From NCBI GenBank assembly GCA_000320605.2, contig KB445797.1:1823769-1887768 (forward strand): DNA of 64,000 bases. The letters are read 5' to 3'. This stretch comes from Gelatoporia subvermispora B. Lineage: Eukaryota; Basidiomycota; Agaricomycetes; Polyporales; Gelatoporiaceae. Numbering within the stretch: position 1 is the first letter of the stretch; each line of letters starts with the position of its first letter. This document shows positions 44,934 to 56,896 of this stretch, one piece after another. Made by a program: the position numbers and the translations under genes. Under the pieces are notes generated by a model. That model was given only the letters and a program-made list of their open reading frames with translations. It ran no database searches and had not been told where the DNA came from.

Positions 44934-47387
44934 TCACGGCAGTTCCAACCATGCCGCGAGTAACTTCTTGAAGTTGATCGTTCCCAACCCGGTGACAGGG
45001 TCCCAGCCACGCTCGGCCGTGAAGCCATTCGTCCCGCAGCCTGGGTTCGTGCCGCTCGTAATATCGTTGAACAGGTCCTTGAACTTGTCGGAGTAGATCT
45101 GAATCGCAGGCGTGTCGTGTCAGCTTCCGCGTACTGAGGCCAAAGTGCAACAGGCACACCGTCGGATTAATGAACCCGATTGGGCTCTTGCCCTGGTTCT
45201 GACGAGCATCGTTGATGGCGGTCAACAATGCGGCAGACATAGGGCTGGAGGCGGACGTTCCGCCGATCGGGACGAACCCGCCCTCGATGGCAACCGTGTA
45301 GTTCCATCTGCGCGCATATTAGCATACGGATGAGCAAAAAACACGCAATATACGCACCCATTCCCTGCAATATCAGGGAACGCTCTAGACACTCCAGTCG
45401 AATTCCATATGTCGGACGGGTACGGCGGCGGAAACTCCTTGAGGTACCCCTGCACAGCGCTCTTCTGGTAGTCGGGCATGGCGAAAACGTTTGACCACCC
45501 GCCGCCCGATCCGAACTCGGCAGACGCAATCTCTGGCGCGGTCACCTGCACATGATGGGCGGGTCAGATACACAGAGGAACAGGGCGGCGGACGTGCACG
45601 TACCGGATTGCCCGGGACGATTTGGGTTGCACCGACGTTCGTGACCCAGGGACACCCACCTGGGAAGCCCGGGTTGAATATGGGCGCGCCGAGGACCTGC
45701 GTGCCGTTCGCTTCAAGGCAGAGGGCGCCGTTCCCACCGACGCCGTCGTCGCCAGAGGCATACAGGAATGTGACGCCCATAAGACCGAGCTGGCCGCGAG
45801 TAGTAGTGAGCGCGCGTCATTTACAAACTCACGACTGACAAACCTTGCCGTACTCGTTGCACTGGCGAGTCATGTAGAATGGCGTGAGGTCGGCCTCGTT
45901 ATAGCCGTAGGAGTTAGTGATCACATCAGCGGGCTTAAATGTGCCGCACTGTTCCGGTTCTGTGAACCGCAGACCATAAGGTACTTCGTTAGGCTAACCC
46001 GAGTACTGACATGACGACTTACCGTCAAATCCACCAGGCTGTGTATCAGGATATACCGCGTCTTGGGTCGGATCGTCACCTCCATCAAATGTGCAGAAAG
46101 TGCCATCTAAAGCATCAAGGAAGTTGTTAAAAGAACCACCTGCGAACAGAAGATATTTTCAGCGCAGTTGCAAAAATACCGCGGACAAGATCAGACCTTC
46201 GACAGTGTCGCCGACCTGGTAGAGTAAAACCTCTTGGTTTTTACCGACAAGCCCCATAGCATACTGTAGGTCAAGGCTGGATTCGCCAAGGAATCCTTCA
46301 GAGGAGTTCATGATAATAATACCTATTGATACGATGCTCGCATTAGCATCCTGGGAAGAGCGATATTCGTGGCGCAGATGGAGACTCACCGCCATCAATG
46401 CCTACTAGCGTTGGACGTTCCCCCACTTGGCTTTTAGAGAAGTTTCCGAAGAAAACATCGAAGTCTGATGGGTCATGTGTTTCAGGAGTGAACTCGACTG
46501 AATGGTGATTGGGGTCAGGGTGAGTCGGATATCAACTTGATGTGTTTTAGGAAAAGTAGTACGACATACCAACGCCGAATGTAGTCTTGTTCGAGACAAA
46601 TTCGTAATCGTAGCTGTAGAGGGTTCGCAGGCAATCAAGAGTGATTTGTTCGTCGCAGTGAGCAAGGTCATTGAACACGGTCTGCGCACATCGTCCAAAT
46701 ATCAGATATCACACTATATGAACAATAGGAATACAGCTGTACGTCAATCTTCGGTCCCACACGCGGGCCACCGCTGACGCCGGGCTTGCCTGCGCGCTTG
46801 GCCACAGACCTCCGCTTCGGGACGTCGAAGTGCAGCGTAGGCGTGATGAGTTCAACATGCTTCGAAACGTGTTCGGGAAGGTGGTACGCCGAGACGCACG
46901 CAACATGTTCCTTGCCGTCCTCCGCATTCTGATACACATAATAATCGGTGCCGAGTAGGCCCTCCGCCTCCTCGATAGTCACGTCCGCGATCATCCAGCC
47001 TCCGCTGTTGCTGAGCGAAACCCTGTGCCCGACAATCCCGTTATCGGCGAGCCACGCGCGGACGGTGTCCACAGATTCTGCAGAGGGCCGGAAGGTCTCC
47101 GCGACCTCCGCTGCGCTCCAGTGCTTGCCGTATTTCGGAGACTCTGGGTGGGAGACGTCGTGCAGAAAGGATTCTAGCAGGTGCAGGTTCGACTGTGCGA
47201 GTCCGATGCGCAGAGGGACGACTGTCGAGGGCTCCGCGCGTCGTATCGGCTGCCAGCCATGCGGAACGGAGCGACGGGTCTCATGTGGGATCCCGCGTGC
47301 TGATAAGGGCGACGAGTGGGCGAGGAGGCTGAGCCATGCTAGCGCAAGGCTCAGGGAGAGTCCCGTGAGAAGTCGATGGGATAGCAT
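44934..47387 (-). CDS. Secreted sedolisin A (tripeptidyl-peptidase, S53)
   Basis: Acid-acting secreted serine-carboxyl peptidase of family S53. From ATG 47387 a signal peptide (MLSHRLLTGLSLSLALAWLS) leads into a pro-kumamolisin domain (PLRIGLAQSNLHLLESFLHD, SPKYGKHWSAAEVAETF). It is followed by KPGVSGGPRVGPKID and, after an intron, TVFNDLAHCDEQITLDCLRT. The catalytic domain has Glu/Asp in GESSLDLQYAMG, oxyanion Asp in FLYASGDDGVG and nucleophile Ser in GGTSASSPMSAAL. The C-terminal calcium site is DITSGTNPGCGTNGF and RGWDPVTGLGTINF. The end is AAWLELP. About ten exons, no frame break. An earlier in-frame ATG (47426) exists, but the TATA at 47447-47452 and the signal-peptide position favour 47387. 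A second sedolisin in this window (57,125-64,000) is disrupted. Confidence 0.88.
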
Positions 47388-47446
47388 ACCAGGAGCGGGC
47401 GGGGCAGCGAATGGCGCTGCTGCCATTGCCCCCGCCCACCATCGCG

Positions 47447-47452
47447 CTTATA
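47447..47452 (-). promoter_or_regulatory. TATA box of sedolisin A
   Basis: TATAAG on the minus strand, 60 bases upstream of the ATG at 47387 and only about 21 bases from the in-frame ATG at 47426. This favours the later start. Confidence 0.55.
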
Positions 47453-48376
47453 TCCTGCGGGGATCATCACGTCATGGTACCGACACTACACAACCCGGCA
47501 GCCCGGAATCCGGAGAAAGGGCAGCGGGAAGCTCAACATCAGATGGCGACATTGGACCGCCGGGAAGTGAGGGAAAGCACGCTGGTGTGCTTCGACGGAT
47601 CATGGTCAGCACGAGGAAACAAGATGCATATCGCGGGACTTACGACACCAGAACAGACAGAGCAAAGCGAAGCGAAGCGGATGGTCACAGCCCCGCAACC
47701 ATGTGAGCTTGGGAGACGTACGACTCGAAGCATGGGAGGGCTAATATTATCTTCGGGGCGGGCGAGATTGACCCAGCCATAAGTAGAGATCGTCCGTACT
47801 AAGCCCATGCCATTATCGAGCGTCAAACCCCGAGAAACGAGATCGAACACGGCAATAGTCGAGCTGTGAACAACGTAGTTTTGCTAATTTGTATACGCGC
47901 TAGATGTCGGGGAGCAGCGTGCTGAGATCTGTTCGAATTTGATGATCGAATTGAGACTTCTGACTGAAAGCTTGCACGTGAGCATATGAGCGGGATCTAG
48001 CTGCATTAAAGCTTTCAGAAACGCTTTCTAGGTTACCACTCCGTGCGTTGCAGCAAAGGCTGTTGCGAATTGTCTGAACATTGTCGACAGCATCTCGGAG
48101 GGCTATACCTCGTGTTGTCGTCAAGTGAGGACGAGACAATCTTCACAACTGATTAGTGACGACCGAGGAAGCTACGCACTCCACACTCGCGCCACATTCT
48201 TCCGCCTCCGTCGCAACAAGCCACGAACAACATCCGAGTCTAACAGCCGCGTTTCTAAGCAAAACACAGAGGTATACAGTACGTGATGCAGAAGTGAATG
48301 TAGGGTCACTGTGGGGCGCAATGCATACAAGCGGGGAGATGATGTGAGAGGTCCACGTAGAAGAGAGACGGCTACA
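47453..48376. other. Intergenic, no gene recognised
   Basis: 5' flank of sedolisin A and 3' flank of ZUO1. Only short overlapping frames. Confidence 0.45.
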
Positions 48377-50030
48377 CTCATGCAGCGCCCTCTTCGGTGG
48401 CACGCGCCGCTCTCCGGGCCTTTTTCGCAGCGTTCGCCGCAGCGGCTTTCGCCTTTTTCGCCTCCGCGCGCGCAATCTGCAGTCGAGACTTCACCGTCAA
48501 CATCCATCACAGTGGTGAGAGAGGATACACGCACCTGCTCCTCTTCCTCCTTGCGCTTGGCCTCCTCCTCGGCCTTACGCTTATCCTCCTCCTGCTTCGC
48601 CTTTGTGTCGGCGCCGTTGGCAGCACCAGGACCAGCCTTACCCTTCTTCTTCGCCTCGCGCGCCTCCTTCTCCTCCTGCTTGATACGCTTGATACGCGGG
48701 TCGACGGATAGCGCGAGGTCGACGATTCCGCGCAAGCGAGCAATGTCCTCCTTCTTTCGGCGTGCGCGCTCAGACTTGTTCTTCTTCTCCGTGTACCGCT
48801 TGTCGTCACGGCTGTAATTCAGTCAGCTAAATCACTCCTCAACGATGGGACCAGAGACAAAACGTACTTGTCAGAGCCCTCGTTCACCTCCTTGTCCAGG
48901 TACTCGTAGCTCCGCCAGCTGTCGAAGTTGTACCAGAAGTCGTAGAAGCCCTCGACGGTCTGTTTCGGGTCCTCGTACGCGCCGAGCATCGGCACGGGCT
49001 GCTTCCGGCTAAACCGCGCCTCACGCTCGAACACGGGCGTGAAGAGCTTGAAGAATGCCGCGTTCGGGTCCTTCGCCTTGGTGATTTGCGACGCGGTTGG
49101 CACGTCCGTCTCGAGCAGCTCGAAGTACGGGTCGACCGAGTCGAACTGCCGGCGCCTTTCGGGGTTGATGAGCACCTCGAATGCCTTCTGGATGCATTTG
49201 AAGAACGAGTCGTCGTTCGAGTCGCCCGCGAGCCCGGCCTTCTTGTCCGGGTGGTGCTTCAGCACCTTCTTGCGGTCTGATGTGTACTGTGCAGTAAGCA
49301 TGATATCTGCGGGATGGAAAGGAACGTGACGTACGTGCGACACGGATCTGCTCTTCGGTAGCCTTGTAGCGCAGATGCGACAGACCGAGCACAGCGTAGT
49401 GGTCTTGTTTCTGCACATCACGGTTTGGCGGTGAGTATGATGCGAGAAGAACAGCTCTTTCGCGAGCACGCACCTTCCACTCTTTCGCGTCAAGCGAGAG
49501 CAGCTCTTCCGTCTCTTCCTCCTCACCTATTCCAAGGTCGTCCTCTCCATTCGAGCCGTCGCCGTTCAGAGCCTCGAGCTTCTTCCGCTCCTCTTCCACG
49601 TGCTTGTCGTGCTCCTCGAACGTGAGGTTGTGCACTGCGCGCTTGACATGTGCGAGATATGCGGCGCCTGCAGGAAGTAGTCTGCGCTCCACGAGGGCTG
49701 TAGGAAGATTGTCAGTGAGTAGTCTAGAGAAGCCCGACATGAGTTGGTCGGAGAGATGGCCCGCTCGAGAGTCAGAAGTGCTATGGTCTGCCTGAATGTT
49801 GCCTCGGTCGTTCTCATGCTCGCGGCAGTAGTAGAGCAGCAGAGGTCCTTCAGACACGCTCCAGCGGGCATTTGGGTTAGCTTGTTTCTCCAGGGCGGGC
49901 CGTCGCTCCTCCAAGAAGTCCAGATTGGGAGAAGCCACTAACGAGAGACAGATTTTGCTGTGGGCTCAGCCGAAGACCAGCTGGCCGGAAGGCAGGGGGG
50001 TACAACAGGTAGCTGGACAACGCTGGCCAT
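48377..50030 (-). CDS. ZUO1: Zuotin-type ribosome-associated J-protein
   Basis: Ribosome-associated Hsp40 that partners Ssz1/Hsp70 at the polypeptide exit tunnel. Exon 1 from ATG 50030 reads MASVVQLPVVPPCLPASWSS and splices at a GTTAGT donor to PLVERRLLPAGAAYLAHVKR, which restores the classical zuotin N-terminus. Next are TFEEHDKHVEEERKKLEAL, then the J-domain QDHYAVLGLSHLRYKATEEQ with HPD in KVLKHHPDKKAG. The zuotin homology region follows: NPERRRQFDSVDPYFE, FTPVFEREARFSRKQPVP, YDFWYNFDSWRSYEYLD. A highly charged helix comes next (VDPRIKRIKQEEKEAREAKK, KAEEEAKRKEEEEQ). The last exon is IARAEAKKAKAAAANAAKKA and ends TEEGAA at 48,377. I could not find the C-terminal four-helix bundle of yeast Zuo1. 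About six exons. Confidence 0.85.
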
Positions 50031-51839
50031 GGCGAGGAAGGGTAGTGCGGGGAAGAGGTCGATAGTTGCAGCACCTTGAGAGAGGAAAAAAGTCCTCCTG
50101 CAGGGTACCAGGCTCCTGCCCGGTTGAGATTACGGCGCAGCGGAGATAGAATAATTACCTGTTCATGGTATCTCCGGTCAACTGAGATTCAACTTTCGCT
50201 GTTGCACAGCATCGAAAATGTTCTGAGCAAACTCGAGATTTTGTTTCGTTTTCCTTGCATTTGTCGCGTTCCATCTTTGAGCAAGCAGTGATTTACCTCA
50301 AGCAGCCAACTATCACCGACCGGGGCGTCGGGCTATTCTTGGCCTGAGTATGAATCGAAGTCTGCTAAGCTCTGCGCTTGAGAAATCACATCTGCATGCC
50401 TGACATCGCGCTTGAATGGCAGCTTTTGGCTTGGTCTGATGGTTCTGGTCCGTTCTGTCTCCGATGTCTATCTCTGCGAGAATGACCTCCACCGCGATCG
50501 TACTTGATGACTTCAGTCGGGTGGAACACAGATGGGACTGCTAGTCAATACTTTCGCCTGCAACTCCCGAATTGAAGACTTGGTACATCGCGGTATCATT
50601 GAGGACTACTTCGAAAACAACTAGGCGCCATCTACCACAGCTGCCACATGACGGCCCAGCCTGTCTAAACAAAGTGGTGCCAATGAGGTGCGATGCGCGT
50701 CCAGCACCTGGTACGAGGCGTTTGGACTATTAGTCTTGGCGTCTCTTCCCTAGACAAGCAGCTTGGCCCATCACCGAGAAGTGCTTTCGGTATCTCGGTG
50801 GGGCACATGGAGAACCGGCAGACCCAAGACGATGGAGCTGTGGTCGGATTCCCGTTGCAGGCTCTTCCGCGTTAATCCCGCATCGCAAGTGCTAACCATA
50901 GGTTTGTCGATGTCAGCCTCACACAAAAGCAGCCTGGGAGCTGAACATTTGCCGCGGTTAGTACGCGGCTCTCTCTCTCCAACAAGCGCATTTACTTACC
51001 ACCGAGCATCCGTACGTCCTCTTGCACCACGGCATCGCAAAAGGACTTCATAGCTACTAGAGGCCGTACACGACCCTTTCGCCTAGCAAGAGGTTCAACA
51101 GTCCGTATGGCATGGTCAGGCGCGCTCGGTTCCACCCAAGCATCCGCCGAACTATCGAACCTCCCACCCGTCCATGCACATTACCCCAGTAGACACAGAA
51201 TGGCTCTCTAGGGGCTTTCCCCTGTTGCGGTACTCGCGCCCTGGTGCCATGACCCAGCCGCGCGAAACAACGGGGAGCCGATAGCAAGCTACGCCTACTT
51301 CGTGCGTCCCCTTGCAAGGCCGTGTTTGCGTCACTCTGGGGAACCGCGCACTGCGAGTCCGCAACGACGCAAAGAGAAAGGACGAGGTGTCGTGAATATT
51401 TTGCCCACCCCGCCCTGCCGCTTTGCGGTTCGAACTGCCTCCGGATGCGATGCCTATTTAGGTGTGAGTATTCCGAGTCAAGATCAATAACCGTCGAAAG
51501 TCTTACCCGGCGCTATACGCTTGGCTAAAATATCGATGATGAAAGAGCAGAGGAGCAGAAGGATAGTGGTACGAGGGAAAGAAGAGTGGTGAAGTTAGTC
51601 AGGTATTTATGCATTGTTCACGCGCCTGCGGCTGACATGGAGGCTGAGGCTGACGAAACATAATACTAGTTTGAAACCAAATATGGCAAAAATCATACGA
51701 TCTGGACCGTCCTTCTATTGACACTGAGGCTGGCGATAATAAGACTGACGACATTCGAGGCTGGCACAGACGCCTGATGCAGCTAGTCCGAATCCGAAGA
51801 TGCCATGAACTTCGCGGTCTCGTCTAGTCTGCGGCCAAC
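50031..51839. other. Intergenic, no gene recognised
   Basis: About 1.8 kb upstream of ZUO1. Short overlapping frames on both strands. The distal end carries several GAGGCTGAC/GAGGCTGGC-like words (about 51,640-51,850) also seen in the duplicated segments. Confidence 0.4.
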
Positions 51840-52761
51840 GTCGAGGTTGGCACCTGCCATACATTCGATCAGCCTCTAACCGGATATCGATGTGCTCCGC
51901 CGGCTGCTCTGCACCGTACTTCGCTAGAGATCTACCTCGATATCAAGACTGCCGGTATCTGTTCAGCGGCACTCGAAGTGATCCAAACACTGCCGTCCCA
52001 AATTGTGTCAGATGTTGCAAACGATCCAGACCAACTTCGGACGTCCCACAAACTCTCCTGCCTCATTACCCTCCGCCCCAAATTATTGCGACCAACGACG
52101 TTTCTTTTCGGACGGTGGACCTGCGCCAAGAAACCCAGCACGTGATTAACACGACCCCATTTTGGGCAATGGGCGCTCAGCGCTCAGCGGCTGGTTCAAC
52201 TTGACGACTTCGCGAGGTCTGCCGTCTCAGACGTGCCGCTGATGAGAACATTCCGTCCTGGAGTTACGACCACGTTTCTCAGGACCCCAAGAAAAACTGG
52301 GTGTCATATACTCGATATGGGTTGGATAACAAGACGGATCTACAGAATGTGCAGCGCGTTCGCGGCGCAGCCTGCCGCAGAGTGTGGCGTTCTTCATCCA
52401 CCCGCATTGGTCGATTACTTGTCGCTCTGTGGCTTATGCAGCAGTCTCAAATCATTGTACAGTATTATAAGACTTGACATTTGCGGCTAAGACGCGATAG
52501 GGACTCATTCAAGTCTTCCGACGACGTTCCTTGTGGCGACCCCGGGGGCAATTGTCCGACAAATGAGCTGCCTCGAGGCCCCGCATCCGAATCACTGTCA
52601 GCCGCATCGTTCCAGGATTATCACGATCTTCCCAGCGGACAGAAACAAAAGGATCAGCTGCAGAGCACGAGGGACAAATTGGCCCGTGCGCGAAGTGCGG
52701 CGGGCGCTTGTGTCCACAGCGCCAGCCGCATGATCGACCAGCCACCCACCTCTCGTGCGAG

Positions 52762-52769
52762 TATAAGAA
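52762..52769 (+). promoter_or_regulatory. TATA box of non-coding unit B
   Basis: TATAAGAA, identical to copy A and followed by the same CCCCCGCGAGG start-region sequence. Confidence 0.6.
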
Positions 52770-52794
52770 CCCCCGCGAGGCCTCCATCTCTCCT

Positions 52795-54040
52795 TCACTC
52801 GAACCACCACCATACCCGCTCTCGGGCTATTGCGTCCGCTTCTCTGTTGGGGGACGTCGTCGCCATCGATAACCACTCCGGTCCTCGACGCGTCGCCCGT
52901 GTCTACCCTCCTCCTCGTCTTCATCGACTTGCACTCGATGCACGCCACACGTCCTCGACGTCGCTATGGCTGACGGGTGAGTATTGCCATCATCTGCTGC
53001 CCTCGCTGCCTCGCCTTGACATAACGTGAGGCTGACTTATATGCGACGCCACAGTACCCATGATCCTTGCCATCGGCCGTTGCCGCGTCAATGTTCAACA
53101 TAATCGACGTTCAACCTGAACCACGACCGACTTGAGCCAAGTCATCATCAACACCGATCCATCAACGGGCGGGTCCACCACCACGGACCTCATTGCGCTC
53201 GACGCCACACCTGCCGCATCCTGCCTGCGGCTGATCAGTGAGTGGCATGTTCGAACACCTGAGGCCCATCCATTGTCGTGTCTATGTTCATGTGGAGGCT
53301 GACTTCATTGCACGTCACAGGCATCGAGGTTGGTGGCCGTCGCCGTGCTATTGCCATCGCCCCTCGACGGGATCCTATCGACTCTGTATTATTGATCCGC
53401 GTTCGTCGGGACGACCTGGTTCCAGTGCGGGTCAGCTCAACCATTACACCATCACTCCGTCCGACAAGTCACCTACTGAGAGGAGAGACGAGGGACCTCC
53501 ACGAGCACAAGGGAAAGGTGTGCTTTGTACCGGGGACACATGGCGATGAGCGAACTAGCGGCTACAATGCCCCTAGCAAGCGGTAAAGCCCCCCGCCGCA
53601 TCACACCCGGACCGTGAGGCGCGGCCAGAGCACGGACATCCAAGCACTTGACGCTAGGGATCCATGGCGATGAGCGAGCTAGCGGCATTCGTGCCCCTAG
53701 CAAGCGGTAAAGCCCCTGACCGTCTCGTCTACAATGTTCCGGGGAAGCTCGCGCGGTTAATGGGCACGGCCATACAAGTACGTTGACGCTAGGGATACAT
53801 GGCGATGAGCGATCCAGCGGCATTGCGCCCTCCTGGTAGCGGTAAAGCCCCCGACCGTCTCGTCTACAATGGATTCGTTTGCTCGAAAGCTCGGGACCGG
53901 CGACGGTGCTTGACATACAAGTACGGTGACGCTAGGGATACATGGCGATGAGCGACCCAGCGGCATAATGCTCTCCTGGTAGCGGTAAAGCCCCCGACCG
54001 TCCCGTCTCCATTGTCGCACAGCTCGTTCGGCGGAGGAGG
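52795..54040 (+). ncRNA. Putative spliced long non-coding RNA, copy B
   Basis: Same architecture as copy A. Exon 1 ends at a GTGAGTATTG donor (about 52,978); intron 1 ends GCGACGCCACAG (about 53,054). Intron 2 runs from GTGAGTGGCA (about 53,239) to GCACGTCACAG (about 53,320). The 3' exon carries the four hairpin modules. The intron interiors are clearly more diverged from copy A than the flanking exons and modules. The first ATG frame (52,966) differs from copy A after the splice and stops early, arguing against a shared protein. Transcription is not demonstrated. Confidence 0.45.
53529..54025 (+). repeat. Four tandem hairpin modules, copy B
   Basis: The core CATGGCGATGAGCG occurs at 53539, 53663, 53798 and 53941, with spacings 124, 135 and 143 exactly as in copy A. 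The duplication therefore copied an already formed four-module array. Unit 4 differs from copy A by about four clustered bases, yet its hairpin can still fold (GGCA-UAA-UGCU). Confidence 0.85.
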
Positions 54041-54045
54041 AAGAT

Positions 54046-55103
54046 GAAGACCAAGGCCTACGCAAGAACGCAGTCGTCCATCTCGGGTTGTCGTAGAAGG
54101 GAATGAGATATCATAGGCTGTGATTACGGACTTGTCATCTTGTGAAGGGGCTATCTGCGTCGCAACAGATACTCTCGACTCTGAACCGGACGCGACATAA
54201 ACCAGACGGTTTCAATCAAACTACGAGCTTTTGTTGAGCACGGCTGGGAGAGGGCGTGCATTCTGAGATGATGTCACTTCGTTTGTCGCAGAAGGTATGA
54301 GGTACTTTGGCTGGTCATCGTCAACGATCAACTCGCGTCGACCCCTTGCGGGGTACGCGAGCGTCCCAGGTATTATCTGACGAGGCCATGCATTCATGTG
54401 CGAACACATCAATGGCACGAAACTCGTTGTCTTTGAGATCGGGGCACGTTGGACCCCAGAGCGCGTTCAACGCCTGACATGCGTGTGCAAGTTAACTATG
54501 ATATGGCAACCGCGCAGGCACGATGACATCACGAGCTGCAAGGTCTCGCCGACCTTCTTAAAGCTCTCGTCTTCCTCAACTTCCACATGGACTCATTCAT
54601 GCTTCTCTACATTAGTCAGTTCTACGGTATCAATCACACCGCCGCGTTCCCTAATTCTGAATAATACGTCGTCTCGTGCGTTGCATCAGAAGGCCCAAGG
54701 TCAAGGGCGTGACTGATATGTTCGAAGGGAAAAGCTATATACATCTGACCCACTCCGACCCCCTAACATGGGTCTAGACGAACGATCGGCGCCCTAGAAT
54801 TCCCTTTGAAGTCTCAGGCTAGCGATTGCCCAGCTGGGGTCTCCTTCATTTTGCATGAGGGCTACTGACAATGTCAGTAGTCTTCGTACGCCGAACCGTG
54901 CGCAGATTGGAATCTTGTATTGCATCAGGGATGGTATGTGACAATATGTTGCGATTTTAGGGGGTGTTGTTGCCTCTCGTGTCGACAGATTAGTCACAGA
55001 GAGGAACCAGCTACAGACCGCCCAGCCAGTGGCAGTCGAATGATGGTCAGTCAACCGTCTTATTACGTGTTCTTTATACGTCCGCGATGCTGATGGCCTA
55101 CAG
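54046..55103. other. Region upstream of the DUF3072-like gene
   Basis: May contain 5' exons of the next gene. An ATG at 54,855 opens MRATDNVSSLRTPNRAQIGI, reaching a GTATGT donor near 54,940. I could not connect it in frame with the exon at 55,104. Confidence 0.3.
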
Positions 55104-56896
55104 AACCTATGACAACAGAGCAGCGATCGAGGTCATCCATCCAAGCACTTCGTATGCGTGTCGTGCTCCCATTTCTGACACAGCCCACTCCGCGAGTCGG
55201 TGAGCGGGGGATCACGAAAGGAGAGGCAGCTGAATTTCTCGACATGCTCATCCGGGGCCAATGTCCCACAGCGGAATATCTAGCTACGCTGGGGAAGCTA
55301 AAGATTCGGGTAAGTATCTTGTCCTCATTTCAATCTTGCCGCTAAAGTTTACGAACGACCATATAGCGCATGGATCCCCGCATGTGGCGAAATCCAAATG
55401 CACCTGCGTCTCCTGGTCAGATAACAACGCTTACGAACAAGGCCTGTAGAGCGGGTCTGGAAGCACCGACTACAAGAGATCTCATGCGCTGGGAGGCTAC
55501 GTTTTGTATCAATGGCCTAGACGAGATGCTTTCGAGGTTGAGATCCTAATTGGCAACAGTAGGCATCTGTCCATTCGAATACAACAGCTTCCACCCTCCG
55601 GTAGAGCATGCGAGTCAGGACTTCTCACACCGGGAGAGGATGTCAGCAGAATCCGGTGTGATAACAGGATACCTGCTTGGTCTCAAGGAGGAAGGAAGCA
55701 CTCAACATGTTCGAGCCTTAGGAATCGGATGATGTTGCGAGTGAACACAGTCCGCAGGATTCCTTGCAGACACGATGACCACTGGCAGCGGCGCCGATTT
55801 GAACCTTGCCCGATAGTGGGCCGCAAGTTGCCGAGTCGCCGGTGGCTGTGAGGCATTCCAGATCCGAACACATCGTCAGTCCCATCTATCCTCACCTTAC
55901 CTCTATGTATCTCGATATCATCCGGGCTTCACTTAACAGAAACCCATACATAGCTCTGTGATTAGTGTTCTGGTACTTGTCTACCTGCCACCGACCCCCA
56001 CGAGCGGAACAAGGTCGAGTTAGTCCGTGCTCTGCAACTTACTTGCTTCACCCCTGCCCAAGCATCGGGAGCTGCATAGCGTCTCTCACCGGAGATTGTG
56101 TAATACTGGATGGTAGTATCAATCAAAGCCGTTCATTTGACGTACTGAGCTCAGCATGCTATCAATGATCTAGGCTGCTATCTTCATCCCTGTACCTCAT
56201 CTACCACCGGGGATGAATGTCCCATTTGTCAACATGCTGATGCAACCGATGCAACACCATCACTTTGTGGGTGGAATGAATCCTCCAGACCCCACAGTTC
56301 CCCCTAGTCAATGGGAGACAGGCGGTGGTGCGTCTTTACTTATCTGCAACCGCAGAACTTAGGAAGATTCAGACGTGACTATGGTTCCGCAGAACCAATG
56401 ACGAAAAAGCAGGCGACGTTCCTCGACAAGCTGTCATACGACATGGACGTGTGGCTCCCATTTCTTGAAGAACACTTTTCCGGCCGGCCGCATCCCGTCA
56501 GCAAAGCCCAAGCGTGCGAGCTCATCTCGGTGCTCCTGCGGGGGAAGAAGCCGTCTCAGCCGTACATCCAAGCTCTCTGTGATGGTGCTCTAGATCAGGT
56601 TCGCACGTTACAGTACGTACTGCCTCCGGCTGATACTCAGAGGCGCACAGCTCCAGGAGCCACGCGAACAAGAACCGGAGCAGAACCCAGACCTCCTCCA
56701 GCCCGCGCCCGAAAGCATGAAGGACCACATCAACGGGCTTCTCGCTAGTATCAGGCCTTCGCTCCCGATACGAACGGATAACATGACTAGAGGTGAGGCG
56801 CTTGGCACTATCCTGTTCTTGGAGAGGTGCAAGATCGGTCTTGACGATGTGCAAGCGCGAGCGGAGAGCGCAGTATTCCTTTTCACTCTTACTTAG
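55104..56896 (+). CDS. Multi-repeat protein with DUF3072-like modules, structure approximate
   Basis: Two clear modules share the pattern P-M-T-x-x-Q ... followed by a helix rich in K/A/E. Module 1 (55,106-55,310) has PMTTEQRSRSSIQALRM and GITKGEAAEFLDMLIRGQ. Module 2 (56,395-56,570) has EPMTKKQATFLDKLSYDM and VSKAQACELISVLLRGKKPS. A third, partial module (NMTRGEALGTILFLERCK) precedes the stop TAG at 56894-56896. Between modules lie Pro/Met/His-rich segments (GMNVPFVNMLMQPMQHHHF). The pattern resembles bacterial DUF3072 (MTxxQ ... LTKAEAS), a family of unknown function; this link is by eye. One junction near 56,610-56,630 would need a 28-nt intron or a frameshift, and the start is not located. 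A frame break or mis-assembly of exons is possible. Confidence 0.4.

Larger units (their letters stand above)
51840..54045 (+). repeat. Segmental duplication, copy B (partner at about 17,545-19,745)
   Basis: Direct-orientation partner of copy A with an offset near 34,305-34,310. The 5' part is diverged (shared words such as CATTCGATCAGC and GACTTCGCGAGG). The promoter/first exon and the tandem modules are nearly identical to copy A. Similarity stops just after CGGCGGAGGAGGA near 54,045. Confidence 0.85.

Noticed and set aside
47388..47426. ATG 47426 as the start of sedolisin A
   Set aside because: It lies about 21 bases from the TATA box, probably upstream of transcription start, and would put 13 residues in front of the signal peptide.
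49021..49938. ATG 49938 as the start of ZUO1
   Set aside because: It requires reading through an intron. ATG 50030 with a GTTAGT donor splices directly to LVERRLLPAGAAYLAH and gives the expected zuotin N-terminus.
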